The notes beneath the pieces were generated by a model. The model did no database searches. It was given only the letters and a program-made list of their open reading frames with translations, and was not told the DNA's origin. A stretch of DNA of 64,000 nt from Salvia splendens (lineage: Eukaryota; Streptophyta; Magnoliopsida; Lamiales; Lamiaceae), in NCBI RefSeq assembly GCF_004379255.2, contig NC_056040.1, positions 3,576,257 through 3,640,256 on the forward strand, written 5' to 3'. The position numbers and the translations under genes are program-made. This document shows, one piece after another, positions 13,808 to 27,309 of this stretch (positions are counted from its first letter, which is position 1; every line of letters begins with the position of its first letter).

Positions 13808-14631
13808 TTTAAAGAGAGATGGACAAGTAACAATAATGAAGTTATTTGCAGCACTTCCTTATTGATGGCGGTGGAAAATTGGTAGTGGTTGAGGCGAAGG
13901 GGAAGCGGCGACGGTAGAAAGGGCGGCGGCGGTGGTTTAAGGCTTTAAGCTTCGGCAAAACAGTTTACTGTCTACGTATGGAGGAACTGCGATGTATGAG
14001 TATGACTAAGGTTTCACGTTTTTGGGCCGTGGGCTGTTATTATTGGGCTATCAAAATGAGTAATAGTATTTCATTAAGCAATTTAAAGTATTTTATCTAA
14101 CTAATTATAAAGAAAAAAGCCCATTGGATCAAATTATACAGGCACAAAATTTAGCATGATCTGTTTTTTTTTAAATAAACCACACTCAATCTTGTACTAC
14201 AGCTTAATTAAGTAGATTTTGGTGTGTTATATTACCTTTTTTGAATAAATCTTTTTCCTTTATTTTTCTCTTAGCCGTTTTAGTCTCCAATCTCCATGGA
14301 TGGCTTTGCAGTGTGGCGGACGAGGCGATAAGCACTACCACGCACCTACTTATTTTACGGCCCGAGCCTCACAACGGGACGGCCCCTCGCATGGTGTCAC
14401 ACCCCCCCCCCACCCTCACCCCTCCATGAAAGAGTATTTGCAAATATCTTAGCAGGATATATAGTAGCTGAAAACAAACTACAATCTGATAAAATTTGGT
14501 TTCTAATGAAGTTATCTGAATCGATAAATCAACATAGTACACGGATTTTAGAAAATTGCACAGATGCAATCAACATAGTCAAGAAATCAATTCTAGAGAA
14601 TAACATGTGCTACAAAGATGATAAGTCTGTT
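13808..14631. other. Intergenic region between two minus-strand genes
   Basis: Holds the upstream region of the unknown-function gene (13808 onward) and the 3' flank of the P5CDH gene. A run of ten C or more occurs at about 14401-14412. No supported gene. Confidence 0.6.
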
Positions 14632-17600
14632 TCAAGTGGCCTGTGGAGTGCTCCAATTTTGTGGAACCGGGCCATTGTCGTAAATAACCTCTCTATGGCA
14701 CGACCAAACGAGTCTTATTGCTTCCGGAGTTCCGATTCCAGCTCCTCTCGGATCTCCAGCAGGACCGAACCTATAGCAATATAGGAATAAGTATAACTAT
14801 TCAGAAATAAAATCAGAACACAAAATGTGTTATACCAATGATTTTGTGGAGCTCCCGTTGTTCTTGCTCTCAATCCGACATACGTAGTTCCATTCACCGA
14901 GTTTCCAATGATATTCTACAATAAAAAATATAAGAAAAAAATAGGATCTTCAATTTGATACACAAAAAAAAAACAGATATTTAATCTTACTTGTATGAAC
15001 AAAGGATCATTCGAAACAACCGCGGCTGTTAAATGTGCGTGCATCCTTTCAAGTGCTTTTAGTATCAATGGAACCTCGTTTTGTTTGTACTCCGTGACAA
15101 CCTGTAATAGTGATACGTATAAATAAGAGTTGAAGCACTAACTGCACATCACCAATAAAGCTTTTGCCTAGTTATCATACCTGGAACGGACCGAAGATTT
15201 CTTTTGTTACGAGATCATAGTTCTCGTCTTTTAATATCTCTTCAAGTGGAACAAAGACGGCAGTAGGTTTAATGGCACCATATACTGCTGGGATAGAATG
15301 GTTTTGTAAAGGCTCGCCACCAAAAAGAAGCCTCGATCCCTTTATCTTGAGTAGTTTGTTCAAGTGATCGAGCATCGCTTCAGTTGTTACCTACAAACAG
15401 AATCACATACACGTTACCGATAGAGAAAACAACAAATCCTTGTAAGAAATTGAACTTTGAAGCTATATTGTTTTAGTATTGAAATTCGAGCTAGATCTAC
15501 TAATTCTATTCTTCCTGCACCTCTTAATCGGATAACTAAATATATCCGACAGAGTGTAGAGAAACAAGAGATGAATGGGGAAGACGAGTACTTACAGTAA
15601 GAACGGGGCCAATTGTAAGATCCTCCAACTTCCTTCTAGCAGCAAGACCGCTCAATTTCTCCAAGAGCGAACTTTTACCCCAATTCTGTTTAAGACATGA
15701 ATAGTTGGAAGACGATTTCAACGGAAAAATAAGTGATATTGAAGTTTAAGTATCAATGAACAATTTTTCTGCAAAAGTGCACATCTCAGCAAAAGTTATC
15801 AACATAAAACTCGTTGTAGCTTACTTCATGCATGAATAGAATCGACTGTGCTGAGCACTTCTGCCCACTGCATGCGTATGCGTCTTGATCGCACACCCAA
15901 GCAACATAGTCCTCCTAAAGAGTAAAGAAAAAAAGTCCAAAATGCTTAAAAACACTAAAAGTTACATGGTTAAGTGCAAAGTTTGGAACATAGAAATGTA
16001 TTTTGAACCTCTTGAACGTCAGGCCCAAGAATCTTCCAGTCGAAACCAGCATCTTCAAGTCTAATACGCCCACCAAGATCAAGAGCTAATTTCTCTGCTA
16101 CTCTCGAGCTACCAGTAAAGAGAGTCATACGCGGTTTTCCCTAATGATAAGATATATTAAAGAAAAACTCTGTTGCTAATGTAAAGTCTATTGAGAAAGC
16201 ATATGACATAACAATGGAAACAATTATCTCTCTCACAAAAGCTTTGACATTCTCCAAACAATGGAGTATGATTGAAACATACGAGAAGTTCTAGTAGTTT
16301 TCTCCCTAGCATATACCTCCATGAGAACTCTGTTCATAGTAACTCCATCCGAGTTTATGAAGTCAACATCCTCCGCAGGCAACCCACAATCATGGAGCAA
16401 ACGTAGCATTTGCTCCATCACAATAGCGACCTACATATATAAAGTTGAATATAGTCTAACGCTCTAAAATTGATATATACGCAAACCGAGTAACATATTT
16501 CTTTTTCACAACATATATGACCCCTTACCTTGCTATCGACTTTAAGAAGTGGCTTATTCCCCATATAAAGCGCTCCCATCAACTGAAGAAGCGGAATCTC
16601 CAAAGGGAAATTGAAAGGAGTGATGATTGCAACCTACAAACATCACTTAGCATAGCGCTCAGTTAATGAAAACAACATAGTTATTGTGATTTAACAAGGA
16701 AAGAAATAGGACTCACCGGGCCATATGGCCATCTGAAACCGTGACTCTGCTGACCTAGATGATTTCCAGGAACTCCAAACGACCTAGCCAGGAACCGAAC
16801 CTGCCAGTTTCAAATGAATCGCACAGTTCATAATATGAAGCAATTATTTTGGGATCTCTGGCAAGGTCGAATGCAAAACTGAACGGGATAACTGCAGTAC
16901 CTGATCACCACAAAAGTTCTCCAAAAACTTCTGTGTAACGAAAACTTCCATAAAAGCTTGCTGGTAACTCTTTGGAGACACCCTTTGTATCAGCTTGGCG
17001 AAGAAGTCAGAAACCTAGAAACCAAATGCAAATGGTCTTTCGAATTTAATTAGAAGTCATCAGTTTTCTGGCATAACTCCCTAGTTTTCTTCGAGTTAGG
17101 AGTTAACCTCAGGTAAGGCCAGCTTCTGAGCTGCTTTTGTCGTTACGTCTCCGAGCATGAGGTACCTGAGGCATAAGTTTTCTAGTTTCAATTTTGGTAA
17201 ATGAAACAAATTGCATGGGAAACAAAACTGTCATCTACTAAAAGGCAAAGATAGGAAGAATATGAATAAAACACAAGAAAAACAGACCAAATTCAAAGGG
17301 GCAAAGAGATATATCAGCAATAACCTTTCTGGTGCTTTGAATGGGTTGTGTAAACCATGTTTGGGGCACTGCGCCAAGCTGTCCACAAAAGGCTGCAAAA
17401 AATCATCAACGGTAAGAACATCTTCAAGAGAGATACTTCAACAACGTAAGATTAGTAGGATCCGAAGCCAACTTCACCACACTAATGCTTCACTTGCTGA
17501 ATGCAAGATACAAAAGTTACAAGACAAAGGAGGTAGTAAGGCTACCTTTATTTCTTTCTGATTCACTTCAGCAACTTTAATGAATGATTCGCCATTCAGA

Positions 17601-18382
17601 GGATCCGGGATGGTGTTCCAAGTCGAAGAACTTGTCCATTTTCCTTGCACTGGAAAAGTAAAGTGGGAATTATACAATACAGTGAGAACTAAGCTAACTA
17701 TATTTTTTTCTGATAACAACAGTAACACTGCATATTTCATTAAGACAACCACATAAATTACTAATTTTATTTCTGATAACAGTAACACTACATTGTACAC
17801 AAGAGGTAAGTAAAAGATCTATTCACTGAAATAAGAACTAAACAATATTCAAACTGAAATTTCAACTAAATCACTTCCCAAATTATGTACCTAAATTGAG
17901 CACTTCAGCCGGCTGAGAGGCCGATACTTCCTCAGCTTTCACAGTCGCAAATGGTAGTGAATGAACACATCTGCAACCATACAATTCTTAGTAGCACTCA
18001 TCAATTTCATTTCATTTTCACAAATACACAATGAACTCAGACATCGCCTGTCAACAGAAAAGTTGCCATTTTAACTCATAAACCGTGACAACATAAAGCT
18101 AAAATAAAAAATAAATAAATCTGATAACCTTCTTTCCCATACACACACGCGAAATAACACCACAATTCACAACCAAATCAATCAAGATTCAATTTTTATC
18201 AACCTACCAATTTCAAGAACCAGCAAAAACCTTCAAAAAAACACAACTTCTCGAATAAAACGCCACAACCCATACAAATCCACCAGTTTCTTGACTTACC
18301 TCGAAAGATTAGACTTGCTAAACCAGTTGATTGATGAAGCAGCTCTGTTCCTCAGATTCCTCGAGACAAATGAACCGTACAT
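14632..18382 (-). CDS. ALDH12A1: Delta-1-pyrroline-5-carboxylate dehydrogenase, mitochondrial
   Basis: Sixteen exons: 18382-18300, 17970-17891, 17649-17546, 17392-17325, 17165-17108, 17014-16901, 16800-16717, 16633-16529, 16430-16317, 16140-16009, 15914-15825, 15685-15596, 15390-15181, 15101-14991, 14915-14836, 14770-14632. The sum is 1662 nt, 553 aa, close to the Arabidopsis enzyme. It oxidises P5C/glutamate semialdehyde to glutamate with NAD+ in the mitochondrial matrix, the second step of proline catabolism. The N-terminus is rich in Arg, Ser and Asn with few acids, as in a mitochondrial presequence. ALDH hallmarks are visible: TPFNFPLEIP in the cofactor region, FTGSSRVAEKL, and CSGQKCSAQS with the candidate catalytic Cys at 334. 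The LDLGG segment has Asp where many ALDHs have the general-base Glu; from memory this is normal for ALDH12. All exon joins keep phase, so the gene looks intact. Confidence 0.96.
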
Positions 18383-19467
18383 GATTCGTTCAGTGTAATG
18401 TGGTGGCACTGTGGCAGTGTATCTTTGGTTGTGACGAGGAAATCAGTATTTAAGATTTACACGCATTAAATATTGAAGTTTGTTGATCAATCATTCATTT
18501 CTGGTTGATTTTACCAGCTCTGCGAAATTAAAGTTGAATCCTTTGAATATGTAAGTTGGGCTCGGCCCAATTCAAATCATCCAAAAATCTCAACATTTTT
18601 ATTTTTGTTTTTTTACATATATAAATCAAACTCTGAAATTTACAACCCTAATTTCATGATATTTACGATCAAATTTTAAGCTTATAAAAAATACAAAATC
18701 AAGTCAAAGTTTATGATTTTAAGGATCAATTGTCTTAACTACAATTATTCTGTCATTTTGCACACTATTTTAACTCTTCATTTCATAATTTTTACATCAA
18801 ATTTGTGTAATCGAATCCATAAGTTCATATCCACATAATCTCATGCTTGTATTATATATTTCAAATAAAAAACTAAATAAGGTTGATTTAGAATAGAACT
18901 ATACCACCAACTTTACTAAATTGCAACTCTAAATTATTAAAAATTTTCAGGAATAAATTTTTTTATAACATAAATGCAAAACTGTGGAAGTATTCATATT
19001 AAGCAATACCTCCGTTTACTATGCAGTAGTAGTATATTTATATTGATTATTTTAAGAGGTACACATGAATACCAGCAAATTGTTTTCAATTAAAATTTGA
19101 AATAATACTATACTCGTTATACTATTTTCTTGGTAGACATGATGAATCGTGATAGATTGTCTTTTAATGCCAACTATGAAAGTTTGGCTGTGACACATCA
19201 TTTGACATTTTAGTTTTTTCTCTTTTCGTTAATTATCAATCCTTTTCAAAATAATACCAGTGTTGGCTTCAATCGTCGTCGCCACTTAATTTTTTGGTAG
19301 TTATTGCAATTGTATGTATATTTTCTTGTTTTAGAATAATAACATAGTACTCCTAAACTAAAGTAATTAATTTTAGTATTTTACTCTGATAGGAGTATAT
19401 ATATAGTACTAGTAGTAACATGTGGCACATCATTGGCGACCATTTTTGGTAGTCATTGTTGTGTAGT

Positions 19468-19600
19468 TTTGTTTAATTTTAATTTTAATTTTAATTTTAA
19501 TTTAATTTTAATTTTAATTTTAATTTAATTTTAATTTTAATTTTAATTTTAATTTTAATTTTAATTTTAATTTTAATTTTAATTTTAATTTATTTAATTT
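19468..19600. repeat. TTTTAA-type microsatellite
   Basis: About 130 bp of near-perfect hexamer TTTTAA (AATTTT) repeat, with occasional five-base units. Confidence 0.95.
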
Positions 19601-20808
19601 TTGTCTTGTACCTCAAAAACTAGGACCAGAATCATATATTGGACACAAATCTCAATAATATAATATGAACACCTGTCGACACTGGTTACTAACACATGTG
19701 GATACAAAATGTGCAATAAATATTTTCGAGACCTCTTAAATTACATGAGCAATACAATACTATTGTCATTTAGTCAACATTCCCATTTCTTAAAAATCAA
19801 AGGGTTATTTGTCAGTATTAACTTTCAGCATTTTTCTATTTTTGCTCAAATTTATTAAAATCAAAATGTGGTTGTTTTGATTGTCAAATAAGTTTTAATT
19901 TGTTATTAAAAGTTTAACTTTTGGTTAATTAAAGGGAAAAATCAGAAAATTTCAAAATTTATGTTTATATTCAAAAATAAAATATAATGAATGAATAAGA
20001 AAATGCTGAAAGCTCGTGTATTTACTACCGGACCGGAGAGACACAAAGAAAGGAAACAAAAGGCTTTAGCCCTTGTAAATAACCTTAACTCAAATAATTA
20101 TCATCCCTATTAAGAGTTAAATAACCTTCAACTCAAATCATACATTAAATTGTCATCTAATTCAAATGAAACCGTTGACCTTGTTGAATATAATACAAGT
20201 GCACTAGTGGTGGGATTAAATAGCCAAGAATCTAGCTCGAGTCTTAAGGTAATGACTCTCCATATATCTTATAAGGACTGAATCACATAGTGTATAATAA
20301 ATGGTTAGGTGCTCGCATCATGATAATGCATATTATATCATCAAAAATACACAAGTCCTTCACTATAGAATAAAATAAATTGATGAAGTGGACGTCCACA
20401 AGTCCTCATATCATATCCTAAATATTTTACGAACTTTGTCAAATTATCTGAGGTGTTGTTGACATATATAACGAAAAAATCCATTATACTAGATTGAGCT
20501 ATATATATGTGCTTCCATGTTTGATGCATAATTATAATTGTTTTATCAAGTGAATTAGTGTAAAATTTGTTATTAATCTAACGTAGTTATAAGAGCAATG
20601 TTACTGTGCACGCCTATGCCACGAGAGGAGGAGGAAAGGAGGCGACGTAGTGGAAGAGGGAGGAAGGGTTTCGTTTGATCCGTGCGTTCAGAAAATTTTA
20701 ATAAAAACAAATATTTTTAAGAGATCAATATATAGAGTCTCATTATTCACAAATTCAGTCTTAAAGACCGAACTAGAGATCAAATTATGACCATCCATTT
20801 TCTTAATC

Positions 20809-21905
20809 TTGTGGTTAGGATTAATTTACAATTAATTTAATATTTTATTCAATATTTTTTTACTTTTTTTATTTTTTAATTTTTAATTTTTTTTATTCAA
20901 TAAAAACTTGTTGGAGTAAATAATGAACTATATTCAGTAAATAATGAACTAAATGAACGTATGTTATGAAGTAATAAACTAATGGAATGAAGTAATAAAC
21001 TAATGATGTCATAACACATTATGAAGTAATAAACTAATGGAATGAAGTAATAAACTAATTGAATGAAGTAATAGCATGACTGAATGAAGTAATAAGTTCA
21101 TTACTACTGTTTGACGTTTAACACAGTTAACATTGTATTTCAATAAAATGTCATATTTACTTCATTACTAACGTTCATTTGGTTCATTATTTATTGAATG
21201 AATAAAGCTATGCGGCCACATTATGGCCAGCCATAAATTAAGTAAATAACAAAAAAAATTGATTTTTTTTCAAATTTTTGGTTTAATACTATTTGATTTT
21301 ACTTTTATATCATCTTCATTATATGTTGCTCAACATGTTGGTGTTGTTCTTTCGTAGTTTTTGCTCAACTTATTACTACTGTCATTTCTTGATTGTTGCT
21401 CAACGTACACAGTAATTCATGATATTAATGTGTTTTACGTAATGGAATTCAAAGATAAGTATCAACTCACAAGTCCATTCACACACATATAAGTTTATAT
21501 CGGTAATTCTAATTTTTTTATACATGTAAACGGACTAAATTAACTTTTTATGGCCGGCCACATTATGGCCATTTAGCATCACTCTTATTGAATATAGTTC
21601 ATTACTACCGCTTAACATTTAACACATAAAATTTGTTGTATCATTAATGTATTTCAATTACATGTCAAAATTACTTCATAACATACGTTCATTTAGTTCA
21701 TTATTTAGTGAATATAGTTCATTATTTACTCCGACAAGTTTTTATTTAATAAAAAATTGAAAAATAATTAATTTTTTAAAAAATATTAAAAAAATTAAAA
21801 TTAAAATTAAAAATAAAATAAAAATAAAATAAAAATAAAAAATTATAAAAAAATGTTTTTATTGAATAAAATATTAAATTAATTGTAAATTAATCCTAAC
21901 CACAA
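20809..21905. mobile_element. Palindromic AT-rich element, interrupted by a nested MITE
   Basis: The left arm starts TTGTGGTTAGGATTAATTTA (20809) and the right arm ends with its reverse complement at 21905. Blocks around GGAGTAAATAATGAACTATA (20914) recur inverted near 21700-21735. The left half also holds about five copies of a roughly 21-bp unit, ATGAAGTAATAAACTAATGGA (about 20966-21095), and a stretch at 21107-21199 repeated in direct orientation at about 21597-21730. No coding capacity. The exact ends, target duplication and superfamily are not determined. Confidence 0.6.
21200..21584. mobile_element. Mutator-like MITE with 9-bp target duplication
   Basis: The element is 385 bp and is flanked by TTATTGAAT at 21191-21199 and 21585-21593. 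The left end reads GAATAAAGCTATGCGGCCAC; the right end, reverse complemented, reads GAGTGATGCTAAATGGCCAT. Inside each end is a GGCC-rich stretch (ACATTATGGCCAGCC on the left, TAATGTGGCCGGCC on the right). A 9-bp duplication with long degenerate TIRs is typical of Mutator-like elements. It inserted into the palindromic element around it, so it is the younger of the two. Confidence 0.65.
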
Positions 21906-23389
21906 TATTTATGTACATATATAAATAGAGTGTCAATGATGCACCTGTAAACTTCATCATCTTCAACTTGTACTATAATAAATTGACAAGAAAGTTGAAA
22001 TTTGTAGCTCAATCTATCATTCACATGGTACAATTAATTTATTCTAACATGTTGCCCAATTTTATGTATGAACACCCACTCCATCTTACCTTCATTTTTT
22101 TTTCTCAACTCTTCATCTTCTCCATTGACAGCCACACTAAAAATTACTTATGCCTGTAAAATAACGATTCATTTTGCTATTTTTTTCTTCACCAAATTAA
22201 ATAATTTCTTAAAATTCACACAAAGTGAAGACATATCTTTAAATCATGACGGCAACAAGTATTTGTTTCTAGTAACCCATCTAAAATTTAGAAAATAAAG
22301 TTAGTGATATACAACGACTCTAATATTCAACTTAATTATGATAAATGATCAATTCATGAAATCGACTTTGTAATTAACAAATCAGCTCTTGTTCCATCTC
22401 GGCGATGAAGTATCGTATTTAAATATTCACTAAATATTTTACTATTTATTTTGTTTTGTTTTCACTCGGGATGCTTGCTGTGAGAAGGTAACTTTTTAAA
22501 GTATATAGGAGTACTATTTATTTTTACAGTTCAAATATGTATAGTAATTAATTATTAGATTATACTATCATGATTTGAAACATGATATTTAAATTTATGA
22601 TTACGTGTATATTTCTAAAATTAATTTATAGTAATTCAATGTTGTTCTCTTAATAATGTTGAGTCTTGAAAGTGCATGTGGTCATAATTTCGGGGAAAGT
22701 GAAGGGGAGAGAAGACAATTGAAGAATTAATGAGAAAAACGATTTAATTAGTGTTTTCAACTCCAACTGTGATAAAGTTCATTTGCACATACTGTTTAAA
22801 TGAATTTTATTAAATCTCAAAAAGTCAATTCAATCATTTTTTATAGTAACTTGGATTAGCTAGAACTTAGTATACGGAGTAATTAATTCTTTTTCTAATT
22901 ATTCAAGAAAAAAGAAACATAACATCGACGTTTTCGAATTACATATAAATACACACGCAACCACGCACAAGACAACTAATTTTTTTATAATTAAAATGAA
23001 ATTTAGTCTTCATCTTTATTTAAATTAGAAAGCGTACCGTAACACTAATTAAAGCATTTTATTTAAAAAGTCAATGATCGAGGCTAATTTTGCCAAAAGC
23101 TGGACTGGTTAAATGGGACCATAATTAAGTCCAAAGCTATGAGCGTAAGGTTTGAAACGTTGAATATTTTAATAATACAATTTCCCAAAGTAAACTATAT
23201 ATGTACCATACGTTGAGGAATTTACCAATTACAGTAAAATATCGGTGGTGAATATTAATCAATTTTGGAGAGAACGGAATCAATAGAAATAAACATACGA
23301 GAAAGAAATATATATTTTTATTTTTAGTACTTTATTGAAAGGTAAAATTGCAATTTTATGAAATATGCTTTGAAAAAATCTCAAAACGA

Positions 23390-23672
23390 TGTCGTTTTAC
23401 ACCTTCTTCTAAAAATAATTGTCTGTGAATAGGAGTTCCATTTTTTTCATTTTAGTCTGTCTATGAATAGGAGTCTCTATTCATTTTTACTATAAATGAT
23501 AATAGAGTCACATATTCCACTAACTTATTACACTCACATTTCATTTAAAACTAGTATATACAAGTGGGACACATATTCCACTAACTTTTTTTCATCCATT
23601 TTTCTTAGCATTTTTAAAATTTGTGCCGCCAAGAAATGAGACTCGTAATGGCGGACGTAGAGAGTACTTCCG
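23390..23672. mobile_element. Degenerate mariner-type (Stowaway-like) MITE remnant
   Basis: The right part reads like the common plant mariner MITE end: AATTTGTGCCGCCAAGAAAT followed by AATGGCGGACGTAGAGAGTA, a diverged version of the GGACGGAGGGAGTA terminus seen at 44260. The left end near 23400-23430 is too eroded to place. Confidence 0.45.
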
Positions 23673-25475
23673 AAGATTGGGGTGGCATATAACATTAGTT
23701 CGATTCTAAGAAAAAATTAGGGTTTTTTTTATCGATAGTGGGCAATTATGCATGTTGAGTATATTTTATAGTTAGAAAACAATATGGTCATATGGATGCT
23801 GCAGTGCTACTCCAAAATGAGATTAATATTTAATGTTGCTCAAAAACATAAACGCAAGATTGATTTGTCGTTTTCACATAGAAATTAATTAGATTTAACA
23901 ACCAGTTTTATACAGTTATTTTCTAAGTTACTATCACAAATAATACATATATTAATTACTATCTTTGTTTGTGATTAGGAGTTTTGATTATCAATCAATT
24001 AATATATAAAAATAAGTCTCACAAATAAAAAAATAAACAATACTGTATAAGAGATGTGGTAAAAAGTGATAATATATGGTTTGACCTATCTATTTCTTCC
24101 TCTTATTTTTTGTTTCCTTCTATTCACCGAAAAAATAAATATGGATTTGATTTTCCAATAATATAAATATTTAATTATTCGAATTTTAAAGTACATTGAA
24201 ATAAAGTGATTCAATTTATTTCAATATTACAGGAGACCAATTACTAGCTTTCAACGTTTTCGATCCCTATGTGGGGTGTGGGGTAATTTAGGGTCTGCAG
24301 CGTTGATTATTAGTACAGTTCTCGCTCCGTTACTTATTAATTGATCCATTTCTTTTCGGCACAGAGATTAAAAATAGTGTGTTAATGAATATCTAAGTAG
24401 GGGTGTGCTAACCCGGCAAGCACCTAGCCGATATAATCTACGAGCCAAACTTTGACTTGATACAAGACAAAATCACCACCGATCGTTTTTTTCCTCCCTA
24501 GTCAAAATCAACTGAGGTGGGACAACTTTGACCGATTGCCCATTTGGATGCATGAATTTTGCAACGAACAAATTACCGAGAATATCATAAAGTTTGGTCA
24601 AATTCGATTGATTAATGCAAATTTTAAAAACAATTCGAAAAAATCATGAAGATTTGATTAATTGCAATAACCCCACTATAGTCGATCGATTAATGAATAT
24701 CGATGTATACTCATAAAAAACAATGTTGGGTTGAATACTTAAACTAGATTCTGACCAAATTTTATGGATTTTTTCGGCAATTTGCTCCTTTAGCAATTCA
24801 CCATAATTTGTTGAATCTTGAAATTAAAGGTTTCCGCTTAATAGTATAATGAAACTTGATGAAATTGTCTATGTTTGAATACCATGTCAAAGTATTTTGA
24901 AATCGCTAGCTCCATCAAATGTATACATCAATCATACAATAATCTTAGCATCCTAAAACGACTCAATTAATAAGGTTTCCATGTAGTAATAAAATAATTG
25001 TTTATGCGCCAAACCAAGCCAATATTCTTTATAATTTAGTCTAGAATATTTTATAAAAATGAAAATTATATAAAATACACCAATTAATTAAGTAATAAAT
25101 GAAAATTAAATTGCTAAAATTACACCATTAATCAAATGATGTTCTACATTATTTAATTATTTGTATTAGATCTCAATATTAGTACTTTATTAAGCTATAT
25201 ATATACGGGGGAAGAAATTTCTACTCATATACATTAATATATGTGTATAGGCACGGCTTATTATACGGCTAACTAGAAGCCCTCTTTCTCTCTCTCTATG
25301 TACACACATGTTGCCTCAAAGACTTAAACGTTGAAGTTGAATTCTTCTAGTTTTTTTTTGTATTTATGAGTATGACAGTGAACATATTTCTTTAATATGA
25401 TATAAATTCATATTTTATAAATAGGTATTAGTAGAGTGCAATTGGGCAATTGACATTTTGTTTTAGTGTGCTGGA

Positions 25476-26066
25476 TGATGGGGTACGAACTAAACAAGCC
25501 CAACAGCAGTGACGGCCCATCAGCCCAAAGCCCAAGGAAGAGTATGAGTTCGGCATTACCAAAGAGTTCGGAGGAGTTCGGCATTACCAAAGAGTTCGGC
25601 CTCAGCCTACAGCTCGGTAAAAGCCAACCAATCAAGCTCTACTCTCAGATCGGCAACCAAAGCAGTTCGGTCTCAGTATTCGACCGAACAAGGAGTTAGT
25701 GGACCCATGCAGGATTTCCACAACTTCCAACACACCCACTACCACGTGGCGTCAACTCAGGCCACGATCTTAGGCCATGACCTACACGACATCCACGACT
25801 TAGGGTGGTGATGCAAGCCACGATCTTAGTTCAATATATAAATAGAACTTAGATCTGATAGAGAGAGGTTAGAATCTCTCTAGAGAAATAATCATATGGC
25901 AAGTCTGTGTTGTAAGCTGTAATTCGCAGATCAAGCAATACAAACCTGCCCCCATTTCTCCCCGTGGACGTAGATTTACCTCAGTAAATCGAACCACGTA
26001 AAATTCTCTGTGTCGTAATTTATTTTTACGAGCATTCATCATCATCAAAAATTCGCCGATTCATCA
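25476..26066 (+). repeat. 5' LTR (591 bp)
   Basis: Contains a G-box CACGTG at 25743-25748 and a TATA-like TATATAAATA from 25835. It ends CGATTCATCA, two bases before the primer-binding site. Confidence 0.95.
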
Positions 26067-26067
26067 C

Positions 26068-26083
26068 TGGCGCCGTCTGTGGG
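26068..26083 (+). promoter_or_regulatory. Primer-binding site
   Basis: TGGCGCCGTCTGTGGG starts two bases after the 5' LTR. A TGGCGCCG start is usual for plant Gypsy elements; the priming tRNA (possibly tRNA-Asp) is inferred. Confidence 0.8.
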
Positions 26084-26142
26084 AAACAGAGAACCAAATT
26101 TGTGATAAAGCGAATTTTTGACCATTTTTTCAACGGCGGATT

Positions 26143-27195
26143 ATGCATACCAGATCGCAGAGTACCCGTATTCCTGCCCGTGAGAACCAGGAGGAAGCCA
26201 ATCCATCCCATAGGTCTGGAAAACAGCCTAGGGATAAATCCACCACCAGTTCTCATGGCGGAGGAACAAGCCGCTCCAAAAGCCGTCACACCGAGTCTTC
26301 CCAGCAGCCCGATTTGAACGAGGCTGTCAAGCTGTTTTTGGCTGAAAAGCAGGAGGAATTCTTAACCTTCCTGCAGAGAAGCCAAAAGCAGCCGGAGGCG
26401 AAAACGGCGGATTCTCCCTCTCCCTCCATACGAGACAGTCACTACCGCAGTAGTATCATGTCTTCCAGAAGAAAGAATCCTCGGTACCGGAATCACAGGA
26501 GAACTCCATCTCCTCCATACCGAAGAAATGTCGGGTTCGCCATGTACGGAGCATTGAGGACTCCGTTCTCGGACGATATTACCCGAACTTCCCTACCACA
26601 GAACTACCGAACTCCGTCGATAACCTATGACGGACTCGTGGATCCTCATGATTTCTTGGGACGCTATCAATATAACATGGCGAACCAGGGTCTCAACGAG
26701 GTCCACATGTGCAAGCTGTTTCCCGAGCTGCTTATCGGGAACGCAAGAAGGTGGTTCGATAGCCTCCCCCAAGGCAGCATTAGATCCTACCGAGATCTAA
26801 TGGATGCTTTCCACAGGAGGTTCTTTCAGAAAGCGGAAGCCCGGATCACTTCGGCTCAGCTGCTTTCTATACGTCAAGGTCGCGACGAAAAGATCAGCGA
26901 TTTTATGACGAGATTCCACAAGGAATGCCTACAAGTAGATAATCTCAATGATCTACTTGTCATTTCGGCATTCCAAAATGGAATCCTGCCCGGAGCTCTC
27001 TACAGAAAGCTCGTGGAGTGCGGTCCGCAAACAGCTCAAGAGATGTGGGACATTGCGGACAAGTTTTCTCGTGCCGATGAGGCAGACCGTCGAAAACGGT
27101 CTTTAGACAGCTCATCTAGAGAAGACAAAAAGAAGCCCGGTCATAGCGATCAGAGGCATCCTCGCCGAACACCTTCTCCACTAAAGGAGAGATAG
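26143..27195 (+). CDS. Gag polyprotein (Tat-type Ty3/Gypsy)
   Basis: This 350-aa frame begins 77 bp after the LTR end. The N-terminal 130 residues are Ser/Arg/Lys-rich and disordered. From about residue 155 a Retrotrans_gag domain follows, with the hallmark GNARRWFDSLPQGSI, then LLSIRQGRDEKISDFMTRFH, as in Tat-lineage Gag proteins that form the virus-like particle. The C-terminus ends in a basic tail with no zinc knuckle, so the frame is probably cut short by the internal deletion that removed pol. No internal stop disrupts the Gag domain. Confidence 0.9.
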   Translation: MHTRSQSTRIPARENQEEANPSHRSGKQPRDKSTTSSHGGGTSRSKSRHTESSQQPDLNEAVKLFLAEKQEEFLTFLQRSQKQPEAKTADSPSPSIRDSHYRSSIMSSRRKNPRYRNHRRTPSPPYRRNVGFAMYGALRTPFSDDITRTSLPQNYRTPSITYDGLVDPHDFLGRYQYNMANQGLNEVHMCKLFPELLIGNARRWFDSLPQGSIRSYRDLMDAFHRRFFQKAEARITSAQLLSIRQGRDEKISDFMTRFHKECLQVDNLNDLLVISAFQNGILPGALYRKLVECGPQTAQEMWDIADKFSRADEADRRKRSLDSSSREDKKKPGHSDQRHPRRTPSPLKER

Positions 27196-27309
27196 CGGTC
27201 ATCCGAGGTGATCGAAAAAGAGCAAGTGTGTTCGCAGATTGCGCTTAAAAGTGCCGAGCAATCAGTTCGGCACCATCAAGCATAGCAATCACAGCAGCCG
27301 GAATCAGAG

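Larger units (their letters stand above)
18383..25475. other. Seven-kilobase gene-free AT-rich region
   Basis: No exon-like GC-rich coding stretch is visible on either strand; the short ORFs here are AT-rich chance frames. It begins with the P5CDH promoter and ends with the distal promoter of the WRKY gene, which is cut off from its core promoter by the LTR element starting at 25476. Repeats within it are listed separately. Confidence 0.7.

Noticed and set aside
14241..14429. 62-aa plus-strand ORF with a hydrophobic start resembling a secreted peptide
   Set aside because: Lies in AT-rich intergenic DNA, ends in a poly-C run and shows no conserved features.
22068..22298. 76-aa plus-strand ORF
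   Set aside because: Phe- and Asn-rich translation of AT-rich DNA with no family likeness.
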